Assembly (NCBI GenBank): GCA_023055425.1
Contig: JALGPY010000005.1
Span: 82,873,495-82,937,494, forward strand
Source of the DNA: Linanthus parryae
Lineage: Eukaryota; Streptophyta; Magnoliopsida; Ericales; Polemoniaceae
Direction of reading: 5' to 3'
DNA length: 64,000 nucleotides
In this document: piece by piece, positions 11,655 through 22,907 of the stretch
Position numbering within the stretch: position 1 is the stretch's first letter
How the letters are laid out: the number at the start of each line of letters is the position of its first letter
Translations under genes and position numbers: made by a program
The notes under the pieces: generated by a model
What the model saw: only the letters and a program-made list of their open reading frames with translations
Told to the model about the DNA's origin: nothing
Databases searched by the model: none

Positions 11655-12230
11655 CAATTAAAGTCTATTTGTCAAGATCGCAACACATGCGATTATCTTT
11701 ATAAAAGCCTATATGTTTAAATAGCAGCGATATTTGACGCCTTTCCTATCTTTTTAGATAGAAGCCATACTCAAATTTAAGCCTATATGTCCAGATATCA
11801 GCGATATTCAAACTAAAGCCTATCTGTTTAGATAGAAGCGATCCTTAAGCTTATCTGTTCAGATAACGATCACGATCGATAGAAGCCTATTTGCTTAGGT
11901 AACGAGAAAACTTGATGAAGACTATCTATTTTGATAGTAGCAATAGTTGACAAAGTTCGACTCAAGTCTATCTGTTTAGATAGCAGCGATATATGATCAA
12001 AGCCTATGTGTTCAGATAGCAGCAATACTTAATACAATGTCCACCTTTCTAGAAAGCAGCAAAATATGAGCTAAGCCCATTTGTTTAAAGAGCGGAAAAA
12101 TTATTTCTCAATTCATCTCTTTAGATAAAAAATATTTGTTTAACATACTATCTTCTTAGATAGCAGCAATATGCAATGAAGGACTACCTGTTCAGGTAGC
12201 ATATTATCTCGTTTAAAGTCAATTCATTGA
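11655..12230 (+). repeat. Degenerate hairpin-repeat array of G3
   Basis: At least ten copies of a short unit built round CTATCTGTTTAGATAG occur at irregular spacing, mostly preceded by AAGC and followed by CAGCGATA. Each forms a 5- or 6-bp stem with a 4-nt loop. One copy (12184-12199) reads CTACCTGTTCAGGTAG, with both arms changed so that pairing is kept. The array occupies the same place as the 56-bp repeats of G2, between pol and the antisense gene. Confidence 0.75.
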
Positions 12231-12388
12231 TGACAGCCTATCTAAGCTGAAAAAAAGCATGAAATGTTTACTAGATCTATAAAACAAAGCACTGGTTCTT
12301 ATGAGAACGAATTCCTAAATGCGAAGTCTGAATGACACAAATTACAGATTTCATACATCAAAACGAATCTGACTACATGAAAAGGACA

Positions 12389-12645
12389 CTAAATTTCTTC
12401 ATAAAAGTCTTTCATGAGCGATAACTGGGAAGACAAAGAGATAGAATATTTCTTCCACGAATCCATATATCTCTTCATCTGATTATGCTTATCTTTCGTT
12501 TCATTAAACTGTTCTATAGCCTTTTCAATTGCTTCTTTTTTGGGCGCGAAGCCTAGCATTCTCCACGTGGAAGTTTTCATAACCAAACTTGAGCTTGACA
12601 GAATTGCAAATCTTCTTCATTCTTTGAATGAGGAAGTCAAAGTTG
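12389..12645 (-). pseudogene. Remnant of the last exon of the antisense cargo gene in G3
   Basis: On the minus strand, about 12645-12545 reads DFLIQRMKKICNSVKLKFGY, which parallels the last exon of the G2 cargo gene (FNFLMKRVTLIRAATTLKLG). After a frameshift near 12550, the frame at 12586-12389 continues with a coiled-coil tail ending SLMKDFYEEI, which parallels the G2 end DSLIKNFL. The order, strand and position relative to the hairpin repeats are the same in both elements. The rest of the gene was removed when B1 inserted. It shows that the cargo gene was present before G2 and G3 diverged. Confidence 0.65.
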
Positions 12646-12649
12646 ATAC

Positions 12650-14044
12650 TGTTGGTTTTTGATGCCCTAGAAGTAATCTGTTTAGTATGAACGTATTTTC
12701 TAGAATATTCATTGTATTATTTATGGAGATATTTAATATAATGAAGTCCTTATATTACAATTGTGTTGTTTATCTTAAATACCCCTAGTCAATTATATTG
12801 ATTAACGGTCGATCAACTATAGACTGGTATGTGGGTAGATTGATATGGGGATATCAAGTCTAACACATGGGTATGCATTAGGAGAAATGGCATACTGGAT
12901 AGACCCACCACGAGAAGGCTACATTAGATTATGTCAATGTCACAAGCGCTTCTCGTTGTGCTGATGGTGTTGTAATCCTTAGACTTGAAGTCACTGGATT
13001 CCCTAGTTGTGAAATATCATGCTTTGATATTATCAAATGTTACACCGTGACTAGGTAATTGTGAAGATAAAAATCGGGCATGATAGGAAGCAAGCTTAGA
13101 GGTGGCAGTGATGTAGACAGGATTTGTCCCTCCTACATAATACGAGTAAATATCCACGGCCACTCGAGGGGTAGAGCTTATTGAATGTCTGACCAGACAG
13201 AGATAAATCAATATGGAGATATTGATGTTATCTGCATTGATAAGTCTCTTCCCAGGATCGAGAAGCTATGGATTGGATATACGAGTTTGGAGAATATGTC
13301 TCGTGTCCAATTCGGATATAGAGACAAAGAGATAACATAACACGGTAAAACTGGGCCCAAGGTTTGTAGGGATCACTGACTATTTCTAATAGTTGGGTGG
13401 CATAGATGTGTTTCTAGACACCGCTCGATGTTTTTAATAGTTACAACCAACTAAGTAGAAACCTATGGGGTTACACACCGTATGGATTAAACAGGATATG
13501 GGTATTAATTAGTTGGAATAATTAGTAAAAAGATCATAACGCAAACACAAGGAAAGTTAGTAGGACTTATTTCCAATTGGACTAATCCATGTAAGGATAT
13601 GATTAGTATTGGGGCTTTTATGCAGTTAATAAGGAGTTATTTCTATATAAATGAACTCTATCTTGCATTTTATCACTAGAGTCATTATTGAGATAAACAT
13701 AATAAAGCAAAGAGAGAGAGAAGGAAGAGGCCGAGAGCCCCAACCCTGTCCGCCCCCTCCTTGTCGTCGGCCTCCCTAGGCGCGGCTTGGTGCCTCGTTT
13801 TGCATGATTTGTTCCTCCTTTCTTCTGTTGCTAGCACTACACGGTCGGAAGGAATCCAGTCGAAGATCCAAGATGTGGATACTTGTAGAGACGAAGACAA
13901 AATTCTTCGTTGTGATCACACAAACTAAGGTACACATGTTTCTACCCTAATCATGTTATGATTGCTTGTCTGTGATCCTTGGAGGGGTTTCAGTAGGATT
14001 AAATTTTTGTTATTCCGCTGCGTAACCTGTATCAAAATCCTATA
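12650..14044 (+). repeat. 5' LTR of B1
   Basis: The LTR is about 1395 bp and begins TGTTGGTTTTTGATGCCC. It ends AAAATCCTA just before the primer-binding site, a decayed form of the family terminus AAAACCCAACA. A purine-rich GA stretch lies near 13707-13730. It is homologous to the LTRs at 19605, 20941, 23805 and 53272. Confidence 0.88.
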
Positions 14045-14045
14045 G

Positions 14046-14057
14046 TGGTATCAGAGC
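14046..14057 (+). promoter_or_regulatory. Primer-binding site of B1
   Basis: TGGTATCAGAGC is the exact initiator-Met tRNA complement used by most plant copia elements. It lies directly after the LTR and supports the LTR end. Confidence 0.92.
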
Positions 14058-15701
14058 CACAGGTCGTAGCGCAAAACATGATATTATGTGTTACTGCTTT
14101 CAGTTTTACACCGTTTATGCTGATTTACGCAAAAACTGAAATAAAAATGCATATTAGATGCATGATGAATGTGATTAAAGCCAAATAAGACCAAATTTAA
14201 AATGGGATGTGAAGATTAGTGAGTTTGATCACATAGGGTGTGAATAATTTTGCATCTAAGAACTAGGGTTTGGGCACATGCTTTGAAAAGGGGTTTTTCT
14301 AGTATGGAAACAACTAGAATTCAGAAACAAGGAAAGGAGTTGTTTTGGAAACAACTCCATAAGGAGGTTCGGCCGCACGAGGGGCCCTCCCCTCCTTTCC
14401 TTGCCGCCCAAGACACGCAAGGGCAAGTGGTCGGGGCTCTCTAGCGCACAGCCTAGTCGTGTGGGCTAGGGGCCGGCCGGCCTAAGGCTCGTGAGGCGGC
14501 TCTTTGGTGGTTCGGCCATGTCTATGGTGGGCCTCTTGGACCGTTTTGACCCTAGTAAGTCCAAAATTAACAAAAATTAAACAAGCGCGTTAAAAATGGT
14601 TTTAACTGTATTATGTGCTTTGTTGCATGGCGGATGGATATGGCTTAGGTTGTGAATGTTTACTTTTTGTGGTTTGGTTTACGGTCTGCGAGCTGATCAA
14701 ATTAATGTAATAGTTAATTAATTTTACGGCTGCGAGCTGATCATCTTCTCAACATGTGAGGTTTTATTTGTTTGATTCTTCTGGATCCTAGGCTAGAATT
14801 AGAATAGTTAGATGATATCCAAGAGCATGGAAAAGAAGAACGGAAGACCAAGAAGCCACAAAGACGATGAGGACTCCCCTCCTAGGCGCGCGGCTATGGT
14901 CGAGCACATGGAGATGAGCTTGTTACTTTAGGGCATATAGATATTATCATTGGCTTGGTAATATCTTAGTCTATGGGCCATATCCATGTCACGTTATTTT
15001 TTCTTTTGTGTATGTTTATTATTTGTGTCTTTTTATTTATTTTTGTGTGTATGGATAATACAAGCGAAATGTTAACAAGGTAATAATAAACAAGGATGGT
15101 CTTTGATTGTGGATTGTCCAATCCAAATAATTAGATGATGTTGATTGGGTCAATCAAAAAAATAATGACAACTAAAATCCCTCAAAGGAAATATTACGTT
15201 GAATGCCTTCTCTTATTTTAACACCCTTCATGATCAGGGTTTATTAATCTCGGGCTTGCCAAAGAGGCGATTTTAATTTACCGTGGTGTGATGCGGCGAC
15301 ACAAGCAAGTAATGTGTGGTTGTTGAAATAAGAGGTTAAAACGTAACTAAATAGTTTCAGTAGGATTGATGACTTAGAGGCATGGGATTAGGATGATTTA
15401 TGAGATAAATAAATAAGGAGTTATTTGTCTGGTCCCACCAAGAGTTGCATATGGATGCAATTGGACGGAAATTCCTACATAAATAACTAATTCTTGGGCG
15501 ACTTGCCAAAGCAAGTTCAAGAAGAAGTGAAATATGGATCTTGGACCCACTAAAAAATGTATGATATTTTCCGCATTAATGGTGAGGGCTATTAATCCGA
15601 GAAAAATAGTGGGATCTATATTTGATAATCTAGCAATTAGTGAATATAGCTAAATTGTTCCAAATACTAAAATTTCATATTTCTCATTTCGTAGAATTCC
15701 A
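14058..15701 (+). other. Long untranslated leader of B1
   Basis: About 1.6 kb lies between the primer-binding site and gag with no credible coding sequence. It corresponds on the other strand to the B3 leader (51740-53258), including the Pro/Gly-coding-like GC-rich stretch near 14370-14500 and the two ACGGCTGCGAGCTGATCA-like segments near 14690 and 14730. Such long leaders hold packaging signals in retroelements; none was identified here. Confidence 0.6.
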
Positions 15702-16520
15702 ATGGCAAACAACAATCAATCACCCACACCATCCATGCGTTCTGTCCTTGAGAAGGAAAAGTTGTCTGGGAGGAACTTTCTGGACTGGTACAAAAACTTA
15801 AGGATTTTCCTTAAGCAAGAAAAGAAGTTGTACATCTTAAATGATGCCGTTCCAGCACCACCTGCGGAGGATCGTAAGGGCACATCAGAAATTTGTGGAC
15901 CACAATAATGATGTGACCTGTCTCATGCTATGTACCATGATCTCTGAGCTTCAGAAGAAACATGATAACATGGAGGCGTACGATATGATCGTACATTTGA
16001 GGCAGCTCTTCCAAGAGCAGGCGCAACATGAGAGGTACGAGGTATCCAGGGCATTGTTCAAGTGTTGTCTCGCAGAGGGGAACCCCGTCGGGCCTCATGT
16101 GCTCCGTATGGTCGGGTACATTGAGAATCTCTAGAGGTTGGGCTTCCCATTCGGCCAAGAGTTGACCAATGATCTTATCTTGAAATCGTTTCCGGATAGT
16201 TATAGCTAGTTCATCATGGACTATAACATGAATGAGATCAACAAAACTCTGCATGACTTACACAATATGTTGAGGACTGCCGAAGAGTGTATTAACATGG
16301 GCAAAGGCAAGGCCATAATGATGGTCCACGAGAAGAACGGCAAGTCGGTTGCTTTTACTTCCTAAGGAAAGAGCAAGAAAGTTGCGAAAACCAAGGATAA
16401 TCCCTTAAAGCAAGGTGGAGGCGTGACTAAGGGTGAATGTCACTACTATAGTCAGCATGGACACAGGAAGAGGAACTTCCCAAGTATGTGGAGGATAAAA
16501 GGCTTGGAATAGTGATTCCA
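15702..16520 (+). pseudogene. gag: B1 gag, disrupted
   Basis: It starts at ATG 15702 (MANNNQSPTPSMRSVLEKEK) and shows the copia gag pattern LSGRNFLDWYKNLRIFLKQE. A frameshift occurs near 15880. The later block 15841-16134 includes the region ELQKKHDNMEAYDMIVHLRQ. The zinc knuckle near 16440 is damaged (CHYYSQHGH instead of CHYCSQPGH in B3). Stops near 16132, 16207 and 16363 end the frame. In the family, gag forms the particle. Confidence 0.82.
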
Positions 16521-17935
16521 CCACCGCCAGGTATTTTTGTTATAGATGTCAATCTTTCTACTTCTTCATCTTGGATATTGGATACTTGATGTGGATCTCA
16601 CATTTGTCGAAATGTGCAGGATCTGAAAAGAAGCAGAAGATTGGCTAAAGGGGAGATAGACTTGCGCATTGGGAATGGAGCAAGATTTGCTGCATTAGCT
16701 ATAGGCGTGTATGATTTATCTCTACCGTGAGGGCTTATTTTAGAACTAGACAATTGCTAATTTTTGCCTGCTATTAGCAGAAACATTATTTCCATTTCTT
16801 GTTTGGATGAGAAAGGTTTTACTATTTCAACAAAGAACAATAGTTGTTCAATTTGTCTTTATATTATCCACTATTGTAGTGGGCATTTGTCTAATGGATC
16901 ATATATCCTTGATCTAAGTAATCCCATCTATAAAATTGATACTAAAAGGATTAAAATTAATGAATTAAAACCCACACTGTAGTTTAGGCCATATAAATGA
17001 GAAACGCATATCTAGACTCCATAAGGATGGATTAATATACTCATTTGATTGTGAATTATATGAGACATGTGAATCTTGTTTAATCGGAAAATGACAAAGA
17101 CCCATTTCAATAAGAAATGTGAGAGGACTAGTGAGTTATTGGCACCCATACGTACTGATGTATGTGGACCGTTTCCCACGCCTGCCAGAGGTGGTTACAC
17201 CTACTTCATTACGTTACTGATGATTTCAGTAGATATGGATTTGTGTACCTTATGAAGGAAAAATCTGAATCCTTTGAATTGTTCGAAGAATTCAAGAATG
17301 AAGTAGAGAAGCAACTTGGCTAAAGTATCAAGGCTCTACGATCGAATCGTAGAGGAGAATACTTAAGCCAAGAGTTTGACAACTATCTTAGAGAGTGGGA
17401 TTGTGACCCAACTCACTCCACCTGGGACGCCACAGTGGAGTGGCGTGTCCGAGAGGAGGAATCGCACCTTGTTGAACATGGTGCGGTCTATGATGTGTCA
17501 AACAGATTTTCCGATATCATTTTGGGGACATGCTCTAATGACAGCTGTTTTTACCATTAACTCTGTTCCATCCAAATAAGTCATGAAGACACCATATGAG
17601 ATATGGACAGGGAGGCGTCCCATAGTGTTGTTTATGAAGATTCAGAGTTGCGACGTCTATGTAAGACATTTACACAGTGACAAGCTCAGACTTAAGTCAG
17701 ATAAGTGGAAATTTGTGGGGTATCCTAAGGAAACTAAAGGATATTACTTCTACAATCCAGTCGAGAACAAAGTTTTTGTTTCTCAAACCGGCGTGTTACT
17801 AGAAAGAGAGTTCATCTCTAAAGGAACAAGTGCGAGGGCTGTGGAACTTGAAGTAATTCAAGAACCACAAATAACTGATATGACAATGGAGCATGAGCAG
17901 GAACCACAACCGGTTGTGGAAGAACCTGTATAAGC
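16521..17935 (+). pseudogene. pol: B1 protease and integrase, disrupted
   Basis: The protease motif reads SWILDT then a stop near 16588, where the Gly-Ala should follow. The region NIISISCLDEKGF follows at 16764-16830, then a GAG-pre-integrase zinc region near 17050-17090 (CESCLIGK). The integrase core has its first Asp at about 17157 (IRTDVCGPF), the second region near 17340 (RSNRRGEYLS, Asp replaced by Asn) and SERRNRTLLNMV with the Glu near 17445. The C-terminal part at 17583-17933 has the copia motif TPYEIWTGRRP. Stops and small indels break the frame at about 17000, 17090, 17210, 17323 and 17580. Confidence 0.82.
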
Positions 17936-19590
17936 AACACAAGAACTCCGTAGGTCGAGTAGAGTAAGTAACGATCCCGAGGTATGGACTTCTTGTTACT
18001 GTGGTCGGTGACGTATTGCCCATAGATGATGAGCAACTACTTATGGAGAGGCCATGAAAGGGCCAGACTCAAAGAAGTGGCATGAGTCCATGAGATCTGA
18101 AATTGAATCCTTGTATTCCAACCAAGTATGGAATTTGGTGGAACCACCGGAAGGGGTTCGGCCCATAGGGTGCAAGTGGGTCTTCAAGAAGAAGAATGAC
18201 ATGGATGGAAATGTATATGCTTATAAAGTCCGACTGGTGGATAAAGGTTACAGACAAATTCATGGTATTAACTATGATGAAACCTTTTCCCCAGTCGCGA
18301 TGACCAAATCCATTCGAATCTTGCTTGCGATTGCAGCTTACTACGACTATGACATTTGGCAGATGGATGTCAAAACATTGTTTCTGTATGGAAACCTCTT
18401 CAAGGATGTGTACATGACACAACCTGAGGGTTTTGAGGATCCAGAGCATGCAAATAAAGTCGGTAAGCTACAACGATCCATCTATGGATTGAAGCAAGCT
18501 TCTAAGTGTTGGAATCGACGTTTTGATGACGCAATCAATGAGCTTATCTTCATCAAGAATGAAGATGAGCCTTGCGTTTACAAGAAGGTTAGTGGGAGTT
18601 CTGTTGTGTTTCTTGTCTCGTATGTGGATGACATACTACTCATTGGAAATTACATTCCCATGCTACAATCTATTTAAAGAATGGCTAGGAAATCGTTTCG
18701 CAATGAAGGACTTAGGAGATGCAGCTTATATGCTAGGTATCAAGATCTATAGGGATAGATAGAATAAATTGCTCGGCCTAAGCCAAATAACATATATACA
18801 AGGTGTTGAATCGGTTCAGCATGCAAGATTCCAAAAACGGATTCTTTCCCAAGTCGCATGGGATCACTCTTTCGAAGGGTGATGTCCTTCCAATCAGATT
18901 GAGAAGGACTGCATGAGTAAGATTCTGTATGCGTCGCCCATAGGATCTATCACGTATGCCATGTTGTGTACTAGACCAGATGTTTCATACACATTAAGTA
19001 TGGAAAGCAGATATCAGTCCAATCCGGGTGAGAGTCACTGGATTGTCGTCAAGAACATCCTTAAATACTTGAGAAGGACTAAGGATGCATTTTGGTATGT
19101 AGAGGAGACGAAGAGCTAAGTGTAATCAGTTACACTGATGCAAGCTTCCAAACCAAGAAAGACGACTATAGATCGCAGTTGGGTTATGTGTTTTTCCTAA
19201 ACGGAGGAGCTGTGAGCTGGAAAAGTTCCAAGCAAGAGACAATTGTTGATTCTACAACTGAAACTGATTACATTTCTACTTCAGGCGCAGCAAAGGAGGC
19301 TGTTTGGATAAAGAATTTTATCATTGACCTTGGTGTGGTTCCTAGCATTAATGATCCTGTGACAACACTAGGGCAATCGCACAGGCCAAGGAACCCCGTT
19401 CACACCTGAGGACAAAGTATTTACTTAGGAGATTCTGGTCCGAGACATAGTAGATCGAGGAGATGTGAAGATATGCAAGATTCCAAAATATGACAATCTG
19501 TCAAGTCCTTTCACAAAGTCGTGGTTTCAGTGAAAGCATGAAGGGCACACTAGGTCTATAGGCATGCGTGATGCACCAGATTGGCTCTAG
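17936..19590 (+). pseudogene. pol: B1 reverse transcriptase and RNase H, disrupted
   Basis: RT is open from 18054 to 18677 (207 aa). It includes KWHESMRSEIESLYSN, the first catalytic Asp in WQMDVKTLFLYG (about 18362) and YVDDILLIGN (about 18620). A frameshift near 18675 is followed by a second open block. RNase H is at 19092-19590, with YTDASFQT (about 19133) and ETDYIST (Glu of the family EAEYI kept in part). The end, RDAPDWL and TAG at 19590, is shared with B2 and B3. The gene would copy element RNA into cDNA; this copy cannot make the full enzyme. Confidence 0.85.
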
Positions 19591-19604
19591 TGCAAGTGGA
19601 AGAC
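19591..19604 (+). promoter_or_regulatory. Polypurine tract of B1
   Basis: TGCAAGTGGAAGAC lies directly before the TGTTGG of the 3' LTR. The equivalent in B2 and B3 reads CAAGTGGGAGAC. It primes second-strand synthesis in LTR elements. Confidence 0.7.
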
Positions 19605-20659
19605 TGTTGGTTTGGGATGCCCTACAGGGAATATGTTTAGTACGAACGTTATTTGCTAGAATAATCATTGTATTATTTATAGATATATTTAATATAATGA
19701 ATTCCTTAGATTACAATTGTGTTGTTTATCTTAAATATCCCTAGTCCATTATATTGATTAATGGGACGATCAGCTATAGACTAGTATGTGGGTATATTGA
19801 TATGGGGATACCAAGTCTAACACATGGGTATGCATTAGGAGTAATGGCATACTGGATAGACCCACACGAGAAGGCTACATTCGATTATGTCAACGTCACA
19901 AGCGCATCTCTTTGTGCTAATGGTGTTGTAATCCTTAGACTTAAAGTCACTGGATTCTCTAGTTGTGTGAAATATCATGCTTTGATATTATCAAACATTA
20001 CACCATGACTGGGTGTAAAGATAACCATCGGGCATGATAGGAAGCAAGATTGGAGGTGGCACTGATGTAGACTGGATTTGTCCCTCCTACATAATAGGAG
20101 TAAATATCCACGACCACTCGTGGGGTAGGGCTTATGGAATGTCTGGCCAGACTAAGATAAATCAATATGGAGATATTGATGTAATCTGCATGGATAAGTC
20201 TATCCCGGATCAAGAAACTATGGATTGGATATACGAGTGTGACAAATATGTCTCATGTCCAATCCGAATATAGAGACAAAGGGAAAACACAACACGGTAA
20301 CATTGGGCACTAGGTTTGTCGCGATCACTGACTATTTCTGTTAGTTTGGTAGCATAGATGTGTTGCTAGAAACCGCTCTATGTTTGTAATAGTTACTACC
20401 AACTAAGTAGAAACCTATGGGGTTACACACCGTATGGATTAACCTGGATATGGGTATTAATTAGTTGGAATAATTAATAAAAGGATCATAACGCAACCAC
20501 GAGCAAAGTTAGTAGGACTAATTTGCAAGTGGACTAATCCATGTAAGGACATTATTAGTATTGGCGCTTTTATGTAGTTAGTAACGAGTTATTACTATAT
20601 AAAGGAACTCTAGCTTGTTTTTCTCAATAGAGTCATTATTGAGAGATACATAACAAAGT

Positions 20660-20704
<45 letters not shown>

Positions 20705-20940
20705 AGAGGAGAGAGCCCCAGCCCTGTCCGCCCCCTCCTTGCAGTCGGCCTCCATAGGCGCGGCTTCGTTCCTCGTTTTGTGTGATCCGTTCCTCCTTTC
20801 TTACGTTGCTAGCACTACACGGTGGGAAGGAATCCAGTCAAAGATCCAAGGTATGAATATGTGTATAGACGAAGACCTAATTCTTCGTAGTGATCACACA
20901 AACTAAGGTACACATGTTTCTACCCTAATCATGTTATGAT
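19605..20940 (+). repeat. 3' LTR of B1, cut at its end by B4
   Basis: It begins TGTTGGTTTGGGATGCC and follows the 5' LTR until 20940, about 95 bp before the expected end, where the minus-strand LTR of B4 starts. Both LTRs therefore lie head to head over about 2.67 kb. Confidence 0.88.
20661..20698 (+). repeat. GA dinucleotide repeat in the B1 3' LTR
   Basis: About nineteen GA units run without interruption. The 5' LTR has only a short GA stretch at the same place (13707-13725), so the array expanded in this copy. Confidence 0.9.
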
Positions 20941-22271
20941 TTTAGGGTTTTGATCATGGATGCGCAGCGGAAAAATAACTATGGTAAAGGAAGAATCATG
21001 TTATACACCTTAGGGTTTTTGTTGTGATGACTTGTAACGTTAATTGTGTCAAGTCTCTAAGGTTGATCCACGCCTAGAGTTGAGATCTAGATCTTCATTA
21101 TCCTTTGTGCTAGCTTGGACCGAAGGAAGAGGAAGAAGAAATCAATCAAAACGGAGCAACAAGGGAAGCCCACGGCTTCCTTGTGGCCGACGGGTAGGGG
21201 CGGTCGGCCTCTCTATCTTGGCTTGCTCTCTCCTTTGTTCTCTCCCACTCACTTATGTTATGAGCATTCATGTGGAAAGGAAGCTAGGAGCATCCTTTAT
21301 ATAGTCCAACAACTCCTTGTCAACTACCTAAAGATCCTTCCTAATCCAACATGAATTTTGATTAGTCCCTTCCTTGCATATTAGTCTTACTAAGTTCGCA
21401 AGGTGTTGCAAAGTAATCATTCTACGTAATTAATCATATTAAATAATTCCCAAATCTAGCTTAACTCTTTGAGTGTGTGACCCCATAGGTTCTATCTAGT
21501 TGGTAGCAACAATTTGCAAATATGGAGCGGTCTCTGGCAAGACATCCATTCTAGCCAACTAATAGATTAGTCATCCCACAAACCTTGTGCAAGTAATTGT
21601 CGCATCCCTTTGTCTCTATATCCGGATTGAACATGATACATACAAGTCACACTCGTATATCCAATCCATAGTTTCTCGATCCTGGGAATATCCTTATTCG
21701 TGCAAACTACCACAATATCATATATTGATTTATTTGAGTCTGGCCCGACATTCCATAAGCACTATCCTTCAAGTGGCCATGGATATTTTCTCACATTATG
21801 TGGCAGGGACAAATTATATCTAGGTCTACTACGATTCCTAAGCTTGCTTCTTATTGTATCCGGTACGCGCCTTTATGACTACCCAGTTACGGAGTAGCGT
21901 TTGACGCTACCAAAATCACAATAATCAACAACTAGAAAATCTAGTGACTTCAAGTCTAAGGATGACAATACCGTTGTCACCACGAGAAGCGCTTAGCCTT
22001 CTCGGAGATGGGTCAATCCAGTGCGCCATTACCCTTAATGCACACCCATGTGTTGGATCATGATATCACCATATCAATCCAACCCCATACTAGTCTATAG
22101 ATGATTGTCCTATTAATCATTATAATGGACTAGGGATATTTAAGATAAACAACACAATTTTAAATATAAGGACTTTATTATATTAAATATCCAATAAATA
22201 ATACAACGAATGTTCTAGCTAAAAACAAGTTCATACTAAACTAGATTGCCTCAAGGGCATCTATTCCAACA
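20941..22271 (-). repeat. 3' LTR of B4
   Basis: On the minus strand it starts TGTTGGAATAGATGCCC at 22271 and ends at 20941 in a decayed terminus. The polypurine tract (CAAGTAGGAGAC) adjoins it on the internal side. It is about 1331 bp. Confidence 0.87.
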
Positions 22272-22285
22272 GTCTCCTACTTGCA

Positions 22286-22906
22286 CTAGAGCCAATCTGA
22301 TGCATCCCGTATACCAATGCTACTAGTGTTCCCTCCATGATTCCACTGAACAAGCGGCTTTGTAAGTGGATCTGACAGATTCTCATCTGTTGGAATCTTG
22401 CATATCCGAACGTCTCCTCTATCGATAATATCTCGAATAAGATGAAACTTCCTGAGTACGTGTTTGGATTTCTGGTGTGATCGGGGCTCCTTTGATTGTG
22501 CGATCGCCCCAATGGTGTCACAGTACAACTCTACTCAATCCACAATGCTAGGAACCACACCAAGTTCATAAAAAAATTTCCTAATCCTAACAGCTTCCTT
22601 TGCTGCGCCATTTGCGGCAATGTACTCAGCCTTTGTTGTAGAATCAGCCACCGTCTCTTGCTTGGAACTCTTCCATCTCACCGCTGCTCCATTCAGGCAA
22701 AACACATATCCCGATTGTGATATGAAATCATCTCTGTCGGTTTGGAAGCTTGCATTCGTGTAACCCCTTACACGCAACTCTTTCTCTCCTCCAAATATCA
22801 AAAAAGCATCCTTAGTTCTTCTCAAGTACTTTAGGATTTCCTAGACTGCAATCCAGTGACTCTCACCCAGATTGGATTGGTATCTGCTTGTCATACTCAA
22901 GGCATA
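22286..22906 (-). pseudogene. pol: B4 RNase H and end of RT, partial
   Basis: On the minus strand the frame runs from RYQSNLGESHWIAV near 22890 to the end DASDWL at 22286. It contains GYTNASFQT (Asp of TDAS replaced by Asn), KAEYIAANGAAKEAV and the CDT segment near 22528, split by a frameshift near 22530. Only the last 200 codons of the polyprotein are present. Confidence 0.82.
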
Positions 22907-22907
22907 T

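Larger units (their letters stand above)
10231..12649 (+). mobile_element. Old Tat-type Ty3/gypsy fragment G3
   Basis: This is a 5'-truncated relative of G2. It holds the integrase region, the 3' untranslated hairpin-repeat region and, on the opposite strand, the end of the antisense cargo gene. It matches G2 from about 40345 to 44600 at clearly lower identity. The left end abuts A1 within a short shared stretch (AATTGCG). The right end is cut by the B1 LTR at 12650. Confidence 0.85.
12650..20940 (+). mobile_element. B-family Ty1/copia element B1
   Basis: It has a 5' LTR at 12650-14044, a primer-binding site, a leader of about 1.6 kb, gag, protease, integrase, RT, RNase H, a polypurine tract and a 3' LTR at 19605 that is cut at 20940 by B4. 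The gene order is that of Ty1/copia. The frames carry many stops and frameshifts. The left flank is GATAC; the matching right target copy cannot be seen because the 3' end is lost. Confidence 0.92.
20941..22907 (-). mobile_element. B-family copia element B4, 5'-truncated
   Basis: It is read on the minus strand. The 3' LTR is at 20941-22271, followed inward by the end of RT/RNase H to about 22907, where an A-family LTR (A3) begins. It inserted into the 3' LTR of B1 in the opposite orientation. Its 5' half is missing. Confidence 0.85.

Noticed and set aside
13685..13900. Small minus-strand ORF in the B1 5' LTR
   Set aside because: It lies inside an LTR, is broken in other B LTRs, and has no recognisable domain.
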